Assembly (NCBI GenBank): GCA_028023455.1
Contig: JAQFVV010000012.1
Coordinates: 8,220,499 to 8,284,498, forward strand
Source of the DNA: Epiperipatus broadwayi
Taxonomy: Eukaryota > Onychophora > Udeonychophora > Euonychophora > Peripatidae
DNA: 64,000 nucleotides
Direction of reading: 5' to 3'
The position numbers were made by a program, and so were the translations under genes. Below the pieces are notes generated by a model. That model did not search any database. It was not told the DNA's origin and saw nothing but the letters and a program-made list of their open reading frames with translations. This document shows, one piece after another, positions 10,596 through 20,790 of this stretch. The first letter of the stretch is position 1. Each line of letters opens with the position of its first letter.

Positions 10596-13500
10596 ACCTG
10601 AGGCAGAGCTGTAACTGCTACCAGGCAGGTCCCCAGGTGGTGGATAGGGGAATGGTCCCCAGATATGGGGGTCAGCTGTGAATAAGCATTTAGGCAAATA
10701 ACCAGTCCTGAACCAACAGCGGCAATGTTAATAGGGTGTGGGGGATCATAAGGGTGGCTCCTTATGTTTCCAGCTAAATACCACATAAACCCAATGATAA
10801 CATTGTGCCAAGGCGAGTTTCTGGCACCATACCCAGAGGCCATGGCCATGGTAATGGAGAAAGCAGCATTATCATTACTGGCCCAAGGCAGAAGATGAAG
10901 ATATCAGAATGGCTTGGATCCAGAGATCTATGGGCATGGATGCAGCATCTTTAATGGCCATAGCACTGCAAATACCTAGAAAGATGCTGGTTTCCCATCT
11001 GGGGTTGCCCATGATGGGTTGGTGGCAGCAAGGGCATGCGGCTATAAAACCAGGACCTTGCCACTCAAACTACATGATGCGGAAAAATTCAGATAGAGAT
11101 CTTGCTAGGGCGTACCCTGTAAGCGATGCATTGGGGCCTCGCCTGACTCCACCGAGAAGTGGACAAGGGCTACCATATCGTGAGCAGATACGGTTAAAGA
11201 AGATTGCTCAAAGGAAAAGGAGGTTGAGTAGTGAAGGAAGGATGAGGGGTTGTTCGGTCAGGTTGACTATCGGTACTCTCAATGTTGGCACCATGACTGG
11301 GAAAGGTAGTGAGCTTGTGGACATGATGATAAGAAGAAAAGTGGACATTGTGGCAGTTCAGGAAACAAGGTGGAAAGGCTAAAAGGCAAGGGAACTGGGA
11401 AATGGCTTCAAGTTGTTCTATTGTGGTAGTGATTCTAAAAGAAATGGGGTTGGAATTATACTGAGCTCAAATTTGAAACATAGGGTATTGGAAAGTTATT
11501 CGGTATAATGACAGGATTATCTCAATGAGAATTGACTTGGAGAGTTGTGTGATTACTGTGATTAGTGCATATGCTCCACAGTCAGGATGTGATGAGGATG
11601 AGAAAGATAAGTTTTGGGGTGAGATGGATGATATTTGGGGCTCAATTCAACAAACAGATAAGGTCTTCCTTTGTGGAGATTTGAATGAACATGTGGGCAG
11701 AGAAAATGGTGGGTTGGAAAGAATCCTGGGAAATCAGGGAATTGGGGAAAGAAATAAAGAGGGAGATAGAATAATTGATTTTGCTGTTTCAATGGATATG
11801 GCATTATTGAACACCTTCTTCAAGAAACCCCCAAATCAAAAGATAACATATGAGTTGGGGGACGAGAATCCCAAATTGACTATATTATGTATAGACGAAT
11901 TGGCCTAAAAGATATACAGGATTGCAAGGTTATTCCAGTAGAAGCTATGGGTCAACAGCACAGACTTTTACTATGTCATGCTAATCTTACAGGAATTAAA
12001 ATAAATCCTAGAAGAGGTATCATCAAGACCAAATGGTGGAAACTTGAGGTTGATGCCTACAGAAAGCAATTTGTTGATGAATTGATGAAGGTTGAAGACA
12101 AAGAAGAAGGGGAAGATCTTTGGACAAGTACTGCAAACAACATCTGTGTAATTGGGGATCAAGTTCTTGGCCAAACATCGGGTGTGATAAAAGAGAATAA
12201 AGAGACTTGGTGGTGGAATGCAGAAGTGCAGGAAAAAATTGGGAATAAGAAAATAGCCAAAAAGGAGTGGGACAAAGACGGAGGGGAAAGTAGTAGGGTC
12301 AAATATAATATAGCAAAGAAAGAAGCAAAGAAAGCTGTTGCCAAAGCCAAGTTTGACACATACTCAGATTTATATGAAAGGTTAGAGAAAGAAGAAGGAG
12401 TTAAGAAGATTTTGCGTATTGCAAAACAACGAGATAAGAGTGGTAAAGATACTTACCAAGCAAATAGAATAAAAGACTCTAACAATAAGGTGTTGTGTGG
12501 CAAGAATGAAATCATAGCTAGATGGCAGCAATATTATGAGCACCTACTAAATGAAGAAAACTTTCGGATTGACAAGGGATTTGGGACTCCAAATTTGGGC
12601 CCAGCTTTAAAGATCAGTAGGGAAGAAGTTAGACAAGCAGTCAGAAGAATGAAATGTGGGAAATCGGTGGGTCCAGATAACATCCCTGTAGAGCTATGGA
12701 AGGTGATGGGAGAAGAGGGAATCACCTTTCTGACCAAACTTTTTAATAACATCATGATCACGGAGAAAATGCCAGATGAATGGAGGAGAAGCATTTTGGT
12801 TCCAATCTATAAGAATAAGGGAGATATTCTAGAATGTAGTAACTATTGAGGAATAAAGCTGATGAGCCACACAATGAAAATATGGGAGAGAATAATAGAA
12901 AATAGGCTACGGCAGGAAATAGACATCAGTGAAGAACAGTTTGGTTTTATGCCAGGTAGAGGAACCACAGATGCAATTTTTGCACTGCGGCAACTTATAG
13001 AAAAACATAGAGAAGTCAACCAAGAAATTGTTCTAATATTCATTGATTTGGAAAAAGCATTTGATAGAATACCTAGAGATGAACTTTGGAGATGCCTAAG
13101 GAAAAAGCTGGTTCAGGAAAAATACATTCATCTGATCCAAGATATGTATCAAGGCTGTCAAACCAGTGTGAGATGTAGTTCAGGAGAAACAGACTCATTT
13201 CAGGTGAAAGTGGGTGTGCATCAGGGATCAGCCCTGAGTCCCCTACTATTTAATATCGTTATTGATGTTCTAACAGAGGATATTTGTAGGGAAGCACCCT
13301 GGAACATGATGTATGCCGATGATATAGTGATTGCAACTCAAAACATCAAGGAAGCTCAGGATAGGATAGAAGAGTGGAGGAAAGCACTGGAGGAAGGAGG
13401 AATGAGAATTAGCAGAAATAAAACTGAAGTGCTCTTCTGTGGTAATGGTGGAGGAAGCATTTTGTTAGGGGGAAAGAAGTTGCCTGAGGCTGAAAAATTT

Positions 13501-14095
13501 AAATATCTCGGGGCCTGGATGAATAAAGATGGATCACTGGATGGAGAAGTTGTTGGGAGAACTCAAGCTGGTTGGAATAATTGGAGAAGGGTCTCTGGGA
13601 TACTCTGCGATAGGAGAATAGGTGCAAGATTGAAAGGAAAAGTATATAAAACTGTAGTGCGTCCGGCACTGATGTATGGTGCAGAAACATGGCCGATCAC
13701 TAAGAAAATAGAAGACAAGCAATGTGTAACAGAAATGAGAATGCTTAGGTTTGCCTCGGGCCTCACTAGAAAGGACAAAGTGAAAAATGAAGTCGAGAAA
13801 ATATGAGAGTGAGAATGATCAGTGAAAAAATGAAAGAATCAAGGTTGAGGTGGTTTGGTCATGTTAAGAGAAGAGAAGAAAATTACATTGGAAGGAAGAT
13901 TTTGGAGATGGAACCACCAGGGAAAAGACCCAGGGGTAGACCTAAGATCAGATGGATTGATCGAGTGAGAAAGGACTTGCAGGAGATGTCACTTAGGGAG
14001 GAAATGACTTTAGATCGAGTAGCCTGGAGAAGATTGATCCGCACCAGCAACCCCACTTGATGTGGGATTAATCAAGCTGTGGAAGAAGAAGAAGA
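10596..14095 (+). mobile_element. RTE-clade non-LTR retrotransposon, near full length (3.5 kb), inactive
   Basis: A complete insertion bounded by a perfect 16-bp target duplication. About 480 bp of 5' leader (10596-11070) precede one long coding region encoding an APE endonuclease and a reverse transcriptase. The 3' end is the simple repeat gaagaagaagaag (14083-14095); RTE elements typically end in a short microsatellite rather than poly-A. The length matches the usual 3.2-3.5 kb of RTE elements. GC content is clearly higher than the surroundings, which marks it as a comparatively recent arrival. It lies about 1.9 kb upstream of the only host exon and on the same strand, so it may sit in that gene's last intron. 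The perfect duplication and few lesions indicate moderate age. Confidence 0.95.
11071..14060 (+). pseudogene. RTE endonuclease-reverse transcriptase, broken by stops and frameshifts
   Basis: The domain order is intact. Endonuclease: TIGTLNVGTM (about 11264), VAVQETRW (about 11350), FLCGDLNEHVGRENG (about 11665) and SQIDYI (about 11870). Linker: HLLNEENFR (about 12540) and RRMKCGKSVGPDNIP (about 12645). RT: FGFMPGRGTTDAIF (about 12940), FIDLEKAFDRIPRDEL (about 13040), VGVHQGSALSPLLF (about 13212), MMYADDIVIA (about 13310) and the C-terminal LMYGAETWPITKK (about 13671) and LRWFGHVKRRE (about 13845). Lesions: TAA at 11380-11382, frameshift near 11495, frameshift near 11865, TGA at 12847-12849 and frameshift near 13800. 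Such ORFs are often annotated as craniofacial development protein 2-like; that name reflects an exapted homologue, not function here. Confidence 0.95.
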
Positions 14096-14111
14096 AGTCA
14101 TAAAAATAGTT
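14096..14111. repeat. Target-site duplication, right, of the RTE element
   Basis: Second exact copy of the 16 bases found at 10580-10595, directly after the gaa repeat tail. Confidence 0.95.
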
Positions 14112-14307
14112 GCTGTCTACTCTTTTGCGATCTATATTAAGATGTAATAGGTATTTTTTTCAGCCTTGTCTTGATATTGCATTTGAATCCATACAAAATT
14201 ATTGTTGATAAATAGATATCTATTTATAATTAAAGAAACTTTAAATTAGACATAGCTCAATGTATATCTAAACAAAGGGAATAAATCACTTTTCCCCAGG
14301 CTCTGTC

Positions 14308-15061
14308 TTAACCCTTAAACCGCTAATTAAATCATTGGTTGTATGAGATAAAAATCAAATCTTTTAATTGGCCAACTCACAAACTGAAGACAAAGCCTAT
14401 TGTTAAAACATATTCGCCTATAATATTAAATTCAACTCAGATACGTTTATAAAAAGTATATAATTAATTTTTCAGGTCATGAAGAAAACGAAAGTTCTTT
14501 CAAAAATAAATTGCTATTTATTTATTCTAAGATATTCTATATCGGCAACATAAAAGTTATAATGTAAACAAAAAGATCGACTTTTACGTTATAGAAAAGT
14601 AAATATTTCTTTTTACTACATCTTCAATATATTTACTTAAATCTTCAATATTTTTCGAAAATAATTTTGTTTTTTTATTATTCTCTCTGAAAATTATGTT
14701 TAATTTCCATAAATATTATTTAATAATAATTTAAATCGTATTCGAAATGAAAATCTCAGCGTTTTTCTTTATTTTCTTTGATCAGGCAGTTTCTTTGTTC
14801 TTTCCAGCCAATCAGAATGTCTTTTTCGGCTGAGAGCATGCTAAGAACCAATCACAAATAATGTTCCTTCTTTGTTTAGGTTTAAATGCGTTTTTTTTTA
14901 TTTTTTACTTCTAAAATAAATCGGAAGATGTCACCATCGTACAGAACTTTTAAAAACGAATTAAATACGTATTTAACGAATTTTATCGTATAAAAACGAA
15001 CTGAGTTAGGGTGATTTTAGATGTCGACGAGGAGTCTCGTCGAGCGCGGGAAAAGGGTTAA
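14308..15061. mobile_element. piggyBac-like MITE flanked by TTAA
   Basis: The left end reads TTAA then CCCTTaaaccgc (14308-14323). The right end is its approximate inverse, gcgggaaaaGGG then TTAA (to 15061). TTAA duplication with CCC-starting inverted ends is the piggyBac signature. The interior (about 746 bp) has no transposase frame, so the copy is non-autonomous. Close to the right end sits a GC-rich palindrome, gacgaggagtctcgtc (about 15025-15040), possibly a subterminal protein-binding or structural element. The interior also has ccaatcagaatg and ccaatcacaa (about 14810-14855), two CCAAT-box-like sites. Confidence 0.75.
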
Positions 15062-15067
15062 AAGTAC

Positions 15068-15138
15068 TCTAAATGTTGAACAAAGGAATCAAGAATAGAA
15101 TGAATCCACCTTTTCTTAGATGCTCTGATGTTTATAAG
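15068..15138 (+). repeat. Direct repeat, 71 bp, first copy
   Basis: Begins ctctaaatgttgaacaaagg and ends gctctgatgtttataa. It recurs at 15243-15312 with few changes (period 175). It starts only a few bases after the piggyBac-like MITE. Its first 45 bases also form the small insertion at 38955-39001. Confidence 0.85.
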
Positions 15139-15242
15139 CATACCTTTGTCAATATTGTTGGTAATTCAGAGCGCAATTAATTTCTCAACCAGATTTAATA
15201 TGGCACTTAAGAGTTATTAAACTCATAATTAATAATACAAGG

Positions 15243-15312
15243 CTCTAAATGTTGAACAAAGGAATCAAGAATACAATGAATCCATCTATTCTTAGTTGCT
15301 CTGATGTTTATA
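15243..15312 (+). repeat. Direct repeat, second copy
   Basis: Close match to 15068-15138 (ctctaaatgttgaacaaagg through ctgatgtttataa). About 105 bp of unrelated AT-rich DNA separate the two. Confidence 0.85.
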
Positions 15313-15975
15313 ATTAAAGAATAAACAAGTAAAACCATAAACTGTCAGTGTCTGCCCAGTAATTGACTAGTCAGTTAAGCTGCTGGAGAGGTCTTTGTTT
15401 TATAGGATGTTATTTAAGGCTGTTTTATTACCATCATATGTTATTATAATGTAGTTTGCACTGATTTAGTTTAAATTTAAGCTAATAAAATTTTTCAAAA
15501 TAGCAAAATTAATGACAATTGGCACATTATATGAAAATATCATTCGGTAGCCTAAATCTGAAGGCATTGAAACTTGTGTCTGTGCAGAAGTTTATAAATC
15601 AAAGTATATAAAGTTGATATCAAGAAAAGAATCCATTTCTGGAAGCACAATGTAATGAAGAGATTATGCAGTTATCTGTTATGAATGTGAACATGATTTG
15701 TCACAAACTGAAATTCATCTATTTTAATGATGATATATTTTGTATGAAAAATAAAATTTGAATTCATTTGTCTTGTGACTCAAACAATTTTTTTAAAAAA
15801 ATATTTTATAAGTTAGAACGAATGCTTAATGTTGTAATGTTTACTTAAAATAAGTATTTTTTATGGTTATAGCTACTTAAGATATAATTTTTTATATTCT
15901 GTTCAATTTTGATAATACATAATTCAGATATATAGTATCAATAATTTATGGTAACTACTTTTTGTTTAATTTCAG
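15313..15975 (+). other. 3' part of the intron before the terminal exon
   Basis: No element was recognised in this stretch. It ends in tttttgtttaatttcag (15959-15975), a polypyrimidine tract plus AG acceptor. It is inferred to be intron because the downstream exon opens directly at the acceptor. Confidence 0.6.
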
Positions 15976-16284
15976 ATTACTGTAAAGAAGAATGATATTG
16001 GATTTGATTTAGAAGAACTGGAGCTAGCTGGTAAATTAACCTTGGCTGAGGAAGAAGAAAAGACTTCATCAGATGTAACAACTTTGTCCCAGTCCTTAGC
16101 AGGAATTTCACTAAATTCACATATTAAAGAGGAAAGAAGAGAATCTCAAAGTGATTCAGATGATGAAGATACCTTGGAAGAAGAAAGTTCTTCAGAAGAG
16201 TCATCTCTAGACTCTGATGATACTGAATCCAATGGTTCAGAAAATGATGCAAATAATCATGAAGAATCAAAGAAAACTAAATGA
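15976..16284 (+). CDS. 3' terminal exon of an unidentified host gene: acidic, Ser/Glu-rich C-terminal tail
   Basis: The exon follows the acceptor tttaatttcag at 15965-15975 and opens on a codon boundary (phase-0 junction if the frame is right). It encodes 102 residues starting ITVKKNDIGFDLEELELAGK and ends at TGA 16282-16284. The first 40 residues look like an ordered segment with amphipathic Leu/Glu pattern. Next comes TTLSQSLAGISLNS, then a strongly acidic Ser/Asp/Glu stretch (SDSDDEDTLEEESSSEESS) that is very likely disordered, with many casein-kinase-2-type sites, and a short basic end (ESKKTK). Such tails are common in nucleolar, ribosome-biogenesis and chromatin proteins, but I do not recognise the gene. 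It is intact, with codon use unlike the AT-rich noise around it. Upstream exons were not found in the window. Confidence 0.75.
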   Translation: MTVKKNDIGFDLEELELAGKLTLAEEEEKTSSDVTTLSQSLAGISLNSHIKEERRESQSDSDDEDTLEEESSSEESSLDSDDTESNGSENDANNHEESKKTK

Positions 16285-16525
16285 AAATTAGAATGCAATA
16301 TATATATATTCTAATAATTTTAAGAAGTCTGTAAATGAATTATGGCTTAATCAGATATATAACATTGATAATATAAACCTATTCATAGACTTGACTGTTT
16401 GATGAATAAATTAATATTATATATGTCTGTTAGAAGCAAAATCTTTTCATAAATAGTATACAAAGAAAGATTATATAATGTAAGTACATATTGTAATTTT
16501 AATAAAACATTCCTAGACATATTAG
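16285..16525 (+). other. Putative 3' UTR with poly(A) signals
   Basis: AATAAA occurs at about 16405 (gatgaataaatt) and again at about 16500 (ttttaataaaacattcc). Cleavage shortly after the second is plausible. This is inferred from position and signals only. Confidence 0.5.
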
Positions 16526-17185
16526 TATGTAAGAAAATAATTATACAAAATATGAAACGTGTAATTGACTGATTATAGTGATCTACGCTTCTTCCAGAAT
16601 TTTTTTAAATGATGAAATAAAAGTAAGATTTTAGTTTTGTTTTGTCTTTTTGTTTTGTTTTTAATGTTATCATTGGCAGATTTTAGAAATTCAAATATAT
16701 ATGCTTGTGTATATGGGTGGTTGGTAACAATAACATGATTTAGAGTTAAATAGCCATTTACACATACATGTACAATGATTTTTTTTCTATACATTACAGT
16801 ATGCAGTTATATTTGTTTTTAACTTCTTGTGTTACATGCATATATTCTACCTCCTCCTTCCTTTTTTCATTATTGCTTGTAAAAAAAAATAATCCATCTT
16901 TATGTTTTTATTATTATTATTATTATTTGATTCTGTTGCTAAATGATCTTATATTAATTTGCCTAAATATTGCAAATTTATTTTTTTATTATTATAGACA
17001 CTTTTTTTTTATCCCAAATTCGAAATTTATCTTGCATTTACAAACTGAAGATAATATTTAAGCTAGCAGAAATTTATTTTTGTAAATTTTACAGCAAATA
17101 TTTTACAGTTTGGGTAAACCAAAAAGTAAAATGACTGATTTGTGTTTTCTCCCTATTAAATAGTTTGATTTATAATTCAAACACG
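16526..17185. other. AT-rich intergenic DNA with an ATT microsatellite
   Basis: (TTA)n lies at about 16906-16928. No other feature is recognised. Confidence 0.55.
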
Positions 17186-17290
17186 TTTGATTTAGTTCAA
17201 TGATAGAGAAGATACTTGAGACCTTAGGTTTCTGGATTAAGATTCAACCCATTACTTCTGATGTTTGATTATCACAAGATCTCTCCTTAG
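17186..17290 (+). mobile_element. tRNA-headed SINE fragment
   Basis: The sequence has tRNA-like order: a box-A-like tttagttcaatgatagag (17191-17208), an anticodon-like arm region (cttgagaccttagg), then a box-B-like aagattcaaccc (17239-17250). It is followed by a SINE-body-like sequence (cacaagatctctccttag). It does not fold as an intact tRNA, and the head differs from SINE family A. Confidence 0.55.
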
Positions 17291-17980
17291 TTTATTCATT
17301 CATAATTTACGTAAATTATTCATTTTATAAACAGATACGTTGATAAAATTTATTTTAAAAAATGGCGATACTATTTTAGATTTTTTTTTAAAATTGATTA
17401 TTGTGGGTATATATATTTGATTAGTTGGAAACAGGTTGAAGTAACCAAGCAGTATAATTCTATGGAACCAAATAGTAACAATTGATGCTTATTGATAGGT
17501 AAAATTACCAATTCCGATATTGTATCCCTGTAATATTCAATTTATCCTAATATTTTATTTAATGCTAAATAATTGACATTAAAGAATTAACTTTTACAAA
17601 TAAAAGTATTCAAAATTGTGATGAGTCAAACAGGTACTAGAAAAGATCCATTGTGAAAGTGTTTTTATAGGAACTCTGCTATTTTATTATTGTTATTATT
17701 ATTTTTAATCAAAAAAATTGAAGTATATCTTTAAGCTAATAGTCTCTTCAGAGCTGGGAAATATGACATATATAAAATTCAGAAATATAAAATTAATTTG
17801 CAAAAGTTTGTTTTTTAAAACATGCATATTTTCTTATTGTTATAATAATAGATCATTTCATGAATTAATAATAAAGTTCTATCTATTTTAAACCAATTTG
17901 TACTTTTTAAAAATATTTTTACAATATTTTTTATTATTATTATTATTTTTAATATTTGGTAATTGCAAATTTTTAAAACT
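17291..17980. other. AT-rich intergenic DNA
   Basis: Short (ATT) runs lie near 17685-17700 and 17930-17948. Nothing else is recognised. Confidence 0.5.
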
Positions 17981-17993
17981 AAAGATGAATTTA

Positions 17994-18094
17994 ATGTCAA
18001 GCGTTGGTGGCCGAGTGATCAGCGCAGCCGCCTTACAAGCAGTTGTCGCGGGTTCGCATCCCGGCCGATCTTTTGACACATGGAGAAGAAAAAA
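17994..18094 (+). mobile_element. tRNA-derived SINE, family A, best-preserved copy
   Basis: It reads caagcgttggtggccgagtg with a box A (tggccgagtgatc), then a box B (gggttcgcatcccgg) about 35 bases later, then atcttttgacacatgg and an A-rich tail. It is flanked by a 13-bp duplication, aaagatgaattta, at 17981-17993 and 18095-18107. Its GC-rich head stands out from the AT-rich surroundings. Box A/B spacing fits an internal pol III promoter, so it could be transcribed. Confidence 0.92.
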
Positions 18095-18107
18095 AAAGAT
18101 GAATTTA

Positions 18108-19201
18108 GTAATATTATAAGATATACCAGTGGCAATCTTCTTCTCATCAGCCTTCTTATTCTCATTTTTTTTTAATTTTTATTATTATTATTATTACTCT
18201 TCATCTTATTATTATTTATTTCTGTAATAGATACAATCAAAATTTGCTTTTTAATACTTTTGCTACTCAGAAGTTTTTTTTGAACAAAACAAAATTTTTG
18301 CCATAAGTTCTCTCTCATAATTTTTAGAGCAAGTGTTAAACTAACAAGAATATTTAAAAAGTACAATTTCTTAATTATTTTAGATTTAATATATATCTAT
18401 ATTTAAAAAATGAAAGGAAAATCACACCAAAATAAATTTAAAATGTTCATTCGTCAAAATAATATTTTATTAAAAGCATATTGTGATATTATTTAACTGT
18501 ATCTGTTTAGATATATTACATTGTGAATTTTAATGATATAAGAGATTTATTGAAACTTGTTTGACTATGCTAATTATTTAACTGAATTTTCATTTAATTG
18601 CTACTGTGATTTATATGCATATCTATGCACTTTTCATTTAGTGATATACCCGATTTTTAGTAAATATTTACATGGATATTAATTAAACATTTGAATTTAT
18701 TGAAATATTTTAAGTAAACATCATATTTATGCTTTATCAATGCAGAATTGTATTAATTATTAGAATGAATATGTATTTACATATGTGGATATGTTTATAA
18801 GTATCTACATTTATAATTTTGAACTCTTTTCATTAAAGTATGTTACATTTTCTGTCAGTGCAGGTGCAAATATTTTAAGTTATAAAGTTTAATTGATTGT
18901 TTAATTCTTTTTCTTACAATAATGCTCAGTTATTGACCTAAGTTATCACTTTTTGTGGAGAACTTTAATAAAATAATGTGAAGAAAGTTAAGCTAATAAT
19001 TTTATATTTGAAAACAATTATAGAAAAAAGTCAAATTGAAAAACTTAAAGTAACTGTTCAAATTGTCCTTATATTAAGACAATAATATAAAATATCTTGG
19101 AAATTACTGTGTTTATTGCTATTATGTTTAGAATTAACCACAATCTTAATTATCTTCTTTAAAGTATTATAACTTTATTTTATTGCATTGCCAAATTCAT
19201 A
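18108..19201. other. AT-rich intergenic DNA with an ATT microsatellite
   Basis: A (TTA)n run occupies 18179-18196. No gene or element is recognised otherwise. Confidence 0.5.
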
Positions 19202-19315
19202 TAATATTAAATCATCTATGCTCTTTATTACTGTTTTACAATGCTTGTATTACAACCCACTATGACAGTTTCGATTGCCCCAGCAATCTTCTTCAGCATA
19301 GATGATTTAATATTA
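19202..19315 (-). ncRNA. Hairpin with hammerhead-ribozyme-like core (candidate)
   Basis: A perfect 21-base inverted repeat (19202-19222 with 19295-19315) encloses 72 bases. On the minus strand, directly after the left stem, comes CTGAAGA (19290-19296; fits CUGANGA), one extra A, a 6-bp hairpin gattgc-tggg-gcaatc (19273-19288), then GAAAC. CTGT follows GAAA and pairs with ACAG 30 bases later, which is followed by TA, where a hammerhead would have its UH cleavage site. The order equals stem I, core, stem II, GAAA, stem III, UH. Departures: the extra A and 8 unpaired bases before the second strand of stem I. Activity is unproven; it may be a relic of a ribozyme-bearing retroelement. Confidence 0.4.
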
Positions 19316-19718
19316 ATCTTAATTATCACTTAATGTTTATGAAAAGATGTGTTAAAGTTTTTAAATATATATATTGTATTTTATCAATTTTACTGTCTAT
19401 TGTTTTTCTTTTTGATTATAATAAATATATCAATTATAAAACAAGACAAAACTCTTCATACAGTAATGCCATATAAGAGATAGTGATCGTGTGATATTTA
19501 TATCAATTATACTTCTGATAGAAAAATTGTTAAAGAATGCTAAATAAACTATCAAAAAAAATTGGAGTAAACTCTTTATAAATTGATTCAGCATTTTATT
19601 ATAATTAAAACTCTATTATCATTTGTTTTCACAGTAAATGTTTGTTTTTGTTTCTGACAAAAAAATGATATGATTGTTATTATTTGATTGGGGTGGTTTA
19701 GGATTTTTTTTTTTTTAA

Positions 19719-20300
19719 ATGGTGTAACTAGAAAAATTGGGCCTGACTGCAGAAATTCAAAAAGGACCCCATTTTAAAATTCGAAATTTTGATTTTTCAT
19801 GTATTCACAAATTTTGAATTATTTATTTTATATTATAAATATCATATAACTTAATTTAGTAAAGATATTCACTTTAAAAATCCTCATTCCTAACCTTTGC
19901 ATTTGCGAAATCACCAATTAGTTCTTTTAAGTCCATTTTAGACTCTTTCTTCTACTTAATAACTAACATTGCAAGATCTTTAAACCTAATTTGGTCAATT
20001 AAAATTTTTATATAATCTTTTATTATTTTTAATTTATTAAAAGACTTTTCAACGCTAGTTACCATTATAAAAAGTGTAAAAAATAAAAAAAATAATATTT
20101 CACTAAATTTACTTTCCAAACAACTGCATTTAGTAATTAACAAATCTGAGAAATTCATAATCATCAATTTTTCTGTAGATCGTCTTTTAATAATGAAATC
20201 ACTTGAATTAATTGTCTAGCAAGTTGTTTCAAAAAAAGTTCTGGGTACTTATTTCTAAGATTTGAGCTATTATCTAACATGTCAACATCTGTCATATTGA
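19719..20300 (-). pseudogene. hAT transposase C-terminal remnant
   Basis: On the minus strand the frames give NLRNKYPELFLKQLARQL (about 20215-20270), then TSVEKSFNKLKIIKDYIK (about 20005-20060), RFKDLAMLVIK, and after an in-frame stop KMDLKELIGDFANAK. This matches the hAT dimerisation region of ZMYM1-like transposases (the usual order is SaeRsFSkLKlIKnylRs, then RL..LAlL, then FA..KaR). The outer end near 19719 reads tggtgtaactagaaaaattgggcctg, like the TIR-proximal sequence of that hAT group. Stops and frameshifts make it dead. This lineage differs from the hAT at 38754-40815. Confidence 0.75.
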
Positions 20301-20790
20301 TAATTTTCTTAGGTTTAGAAATATAGAATAGTAATATAACTGATATGAATTTTAAGAAAAGACAAATGAATTAGATTTTAAACAATGAGTGATAGATAGC
20401 CTTTGGATTTTTCAAAATAATTTTACACTTTCTTATATCATAACAATGAGAATTTATGAGATGTAGTTAATAATTAGTTTTCATGTGAATATATTTTAAT
20501 TGCCTTGCTATAGATTTTCAAGTTCATGAACCCCTGAATTGTGTGGACCCACAGCATTATCTTCCTTTGTGACTCAGTAGTTACTCCATGGACACAATAT
20601 AATATTAACACTTACATGCATTCAAACTTCAAATTGTCGGTTTTATTTTGTTTAGTACTATCTTATTTATTTATTTTATTTCTTAAATATTTTTTGAATA
20701 AGTATAATAAATAAATAAAAGTCTGAAAATAAGTGAATGAATATTTAATATATAAATAAATACAAGTATATTGTCTATACTGAACTTAAT
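20301..20790. other. AT-rich sequence, possibly more of the hAT remnant
   Basis: The minus strand should carry the middle of the transposase if the element extends, but I could not read convincing blocks. Otherwise featureless. Confidence 0.4.

Noticed and set aside
10416-10849. Overlapping minus-strand frames of 93 and 97 codons
   Set aside because: They are antisense to the RTE 5' leader, and one crosses the insertion boundary into flanking DNA.
16768-17061. 97-codon Tyr/Phe-rich frame resembling a membrane protein
   Set aside because: The hydrophobic run is produced by T-rich and ATT microsatellite sequence.
17994-18094. A functional tRNA gene
   Set aside because: Box A and box B are present but the arms do not fold into a cloverleaf, and the A tail with a target duplication shows a SINE.
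18131-18160. Second hammerhead-like motif (inverse ctgatgagaagaagattg)
   Set aside because: CTGATGA is present but no GAAA follows a stem in the correct place.
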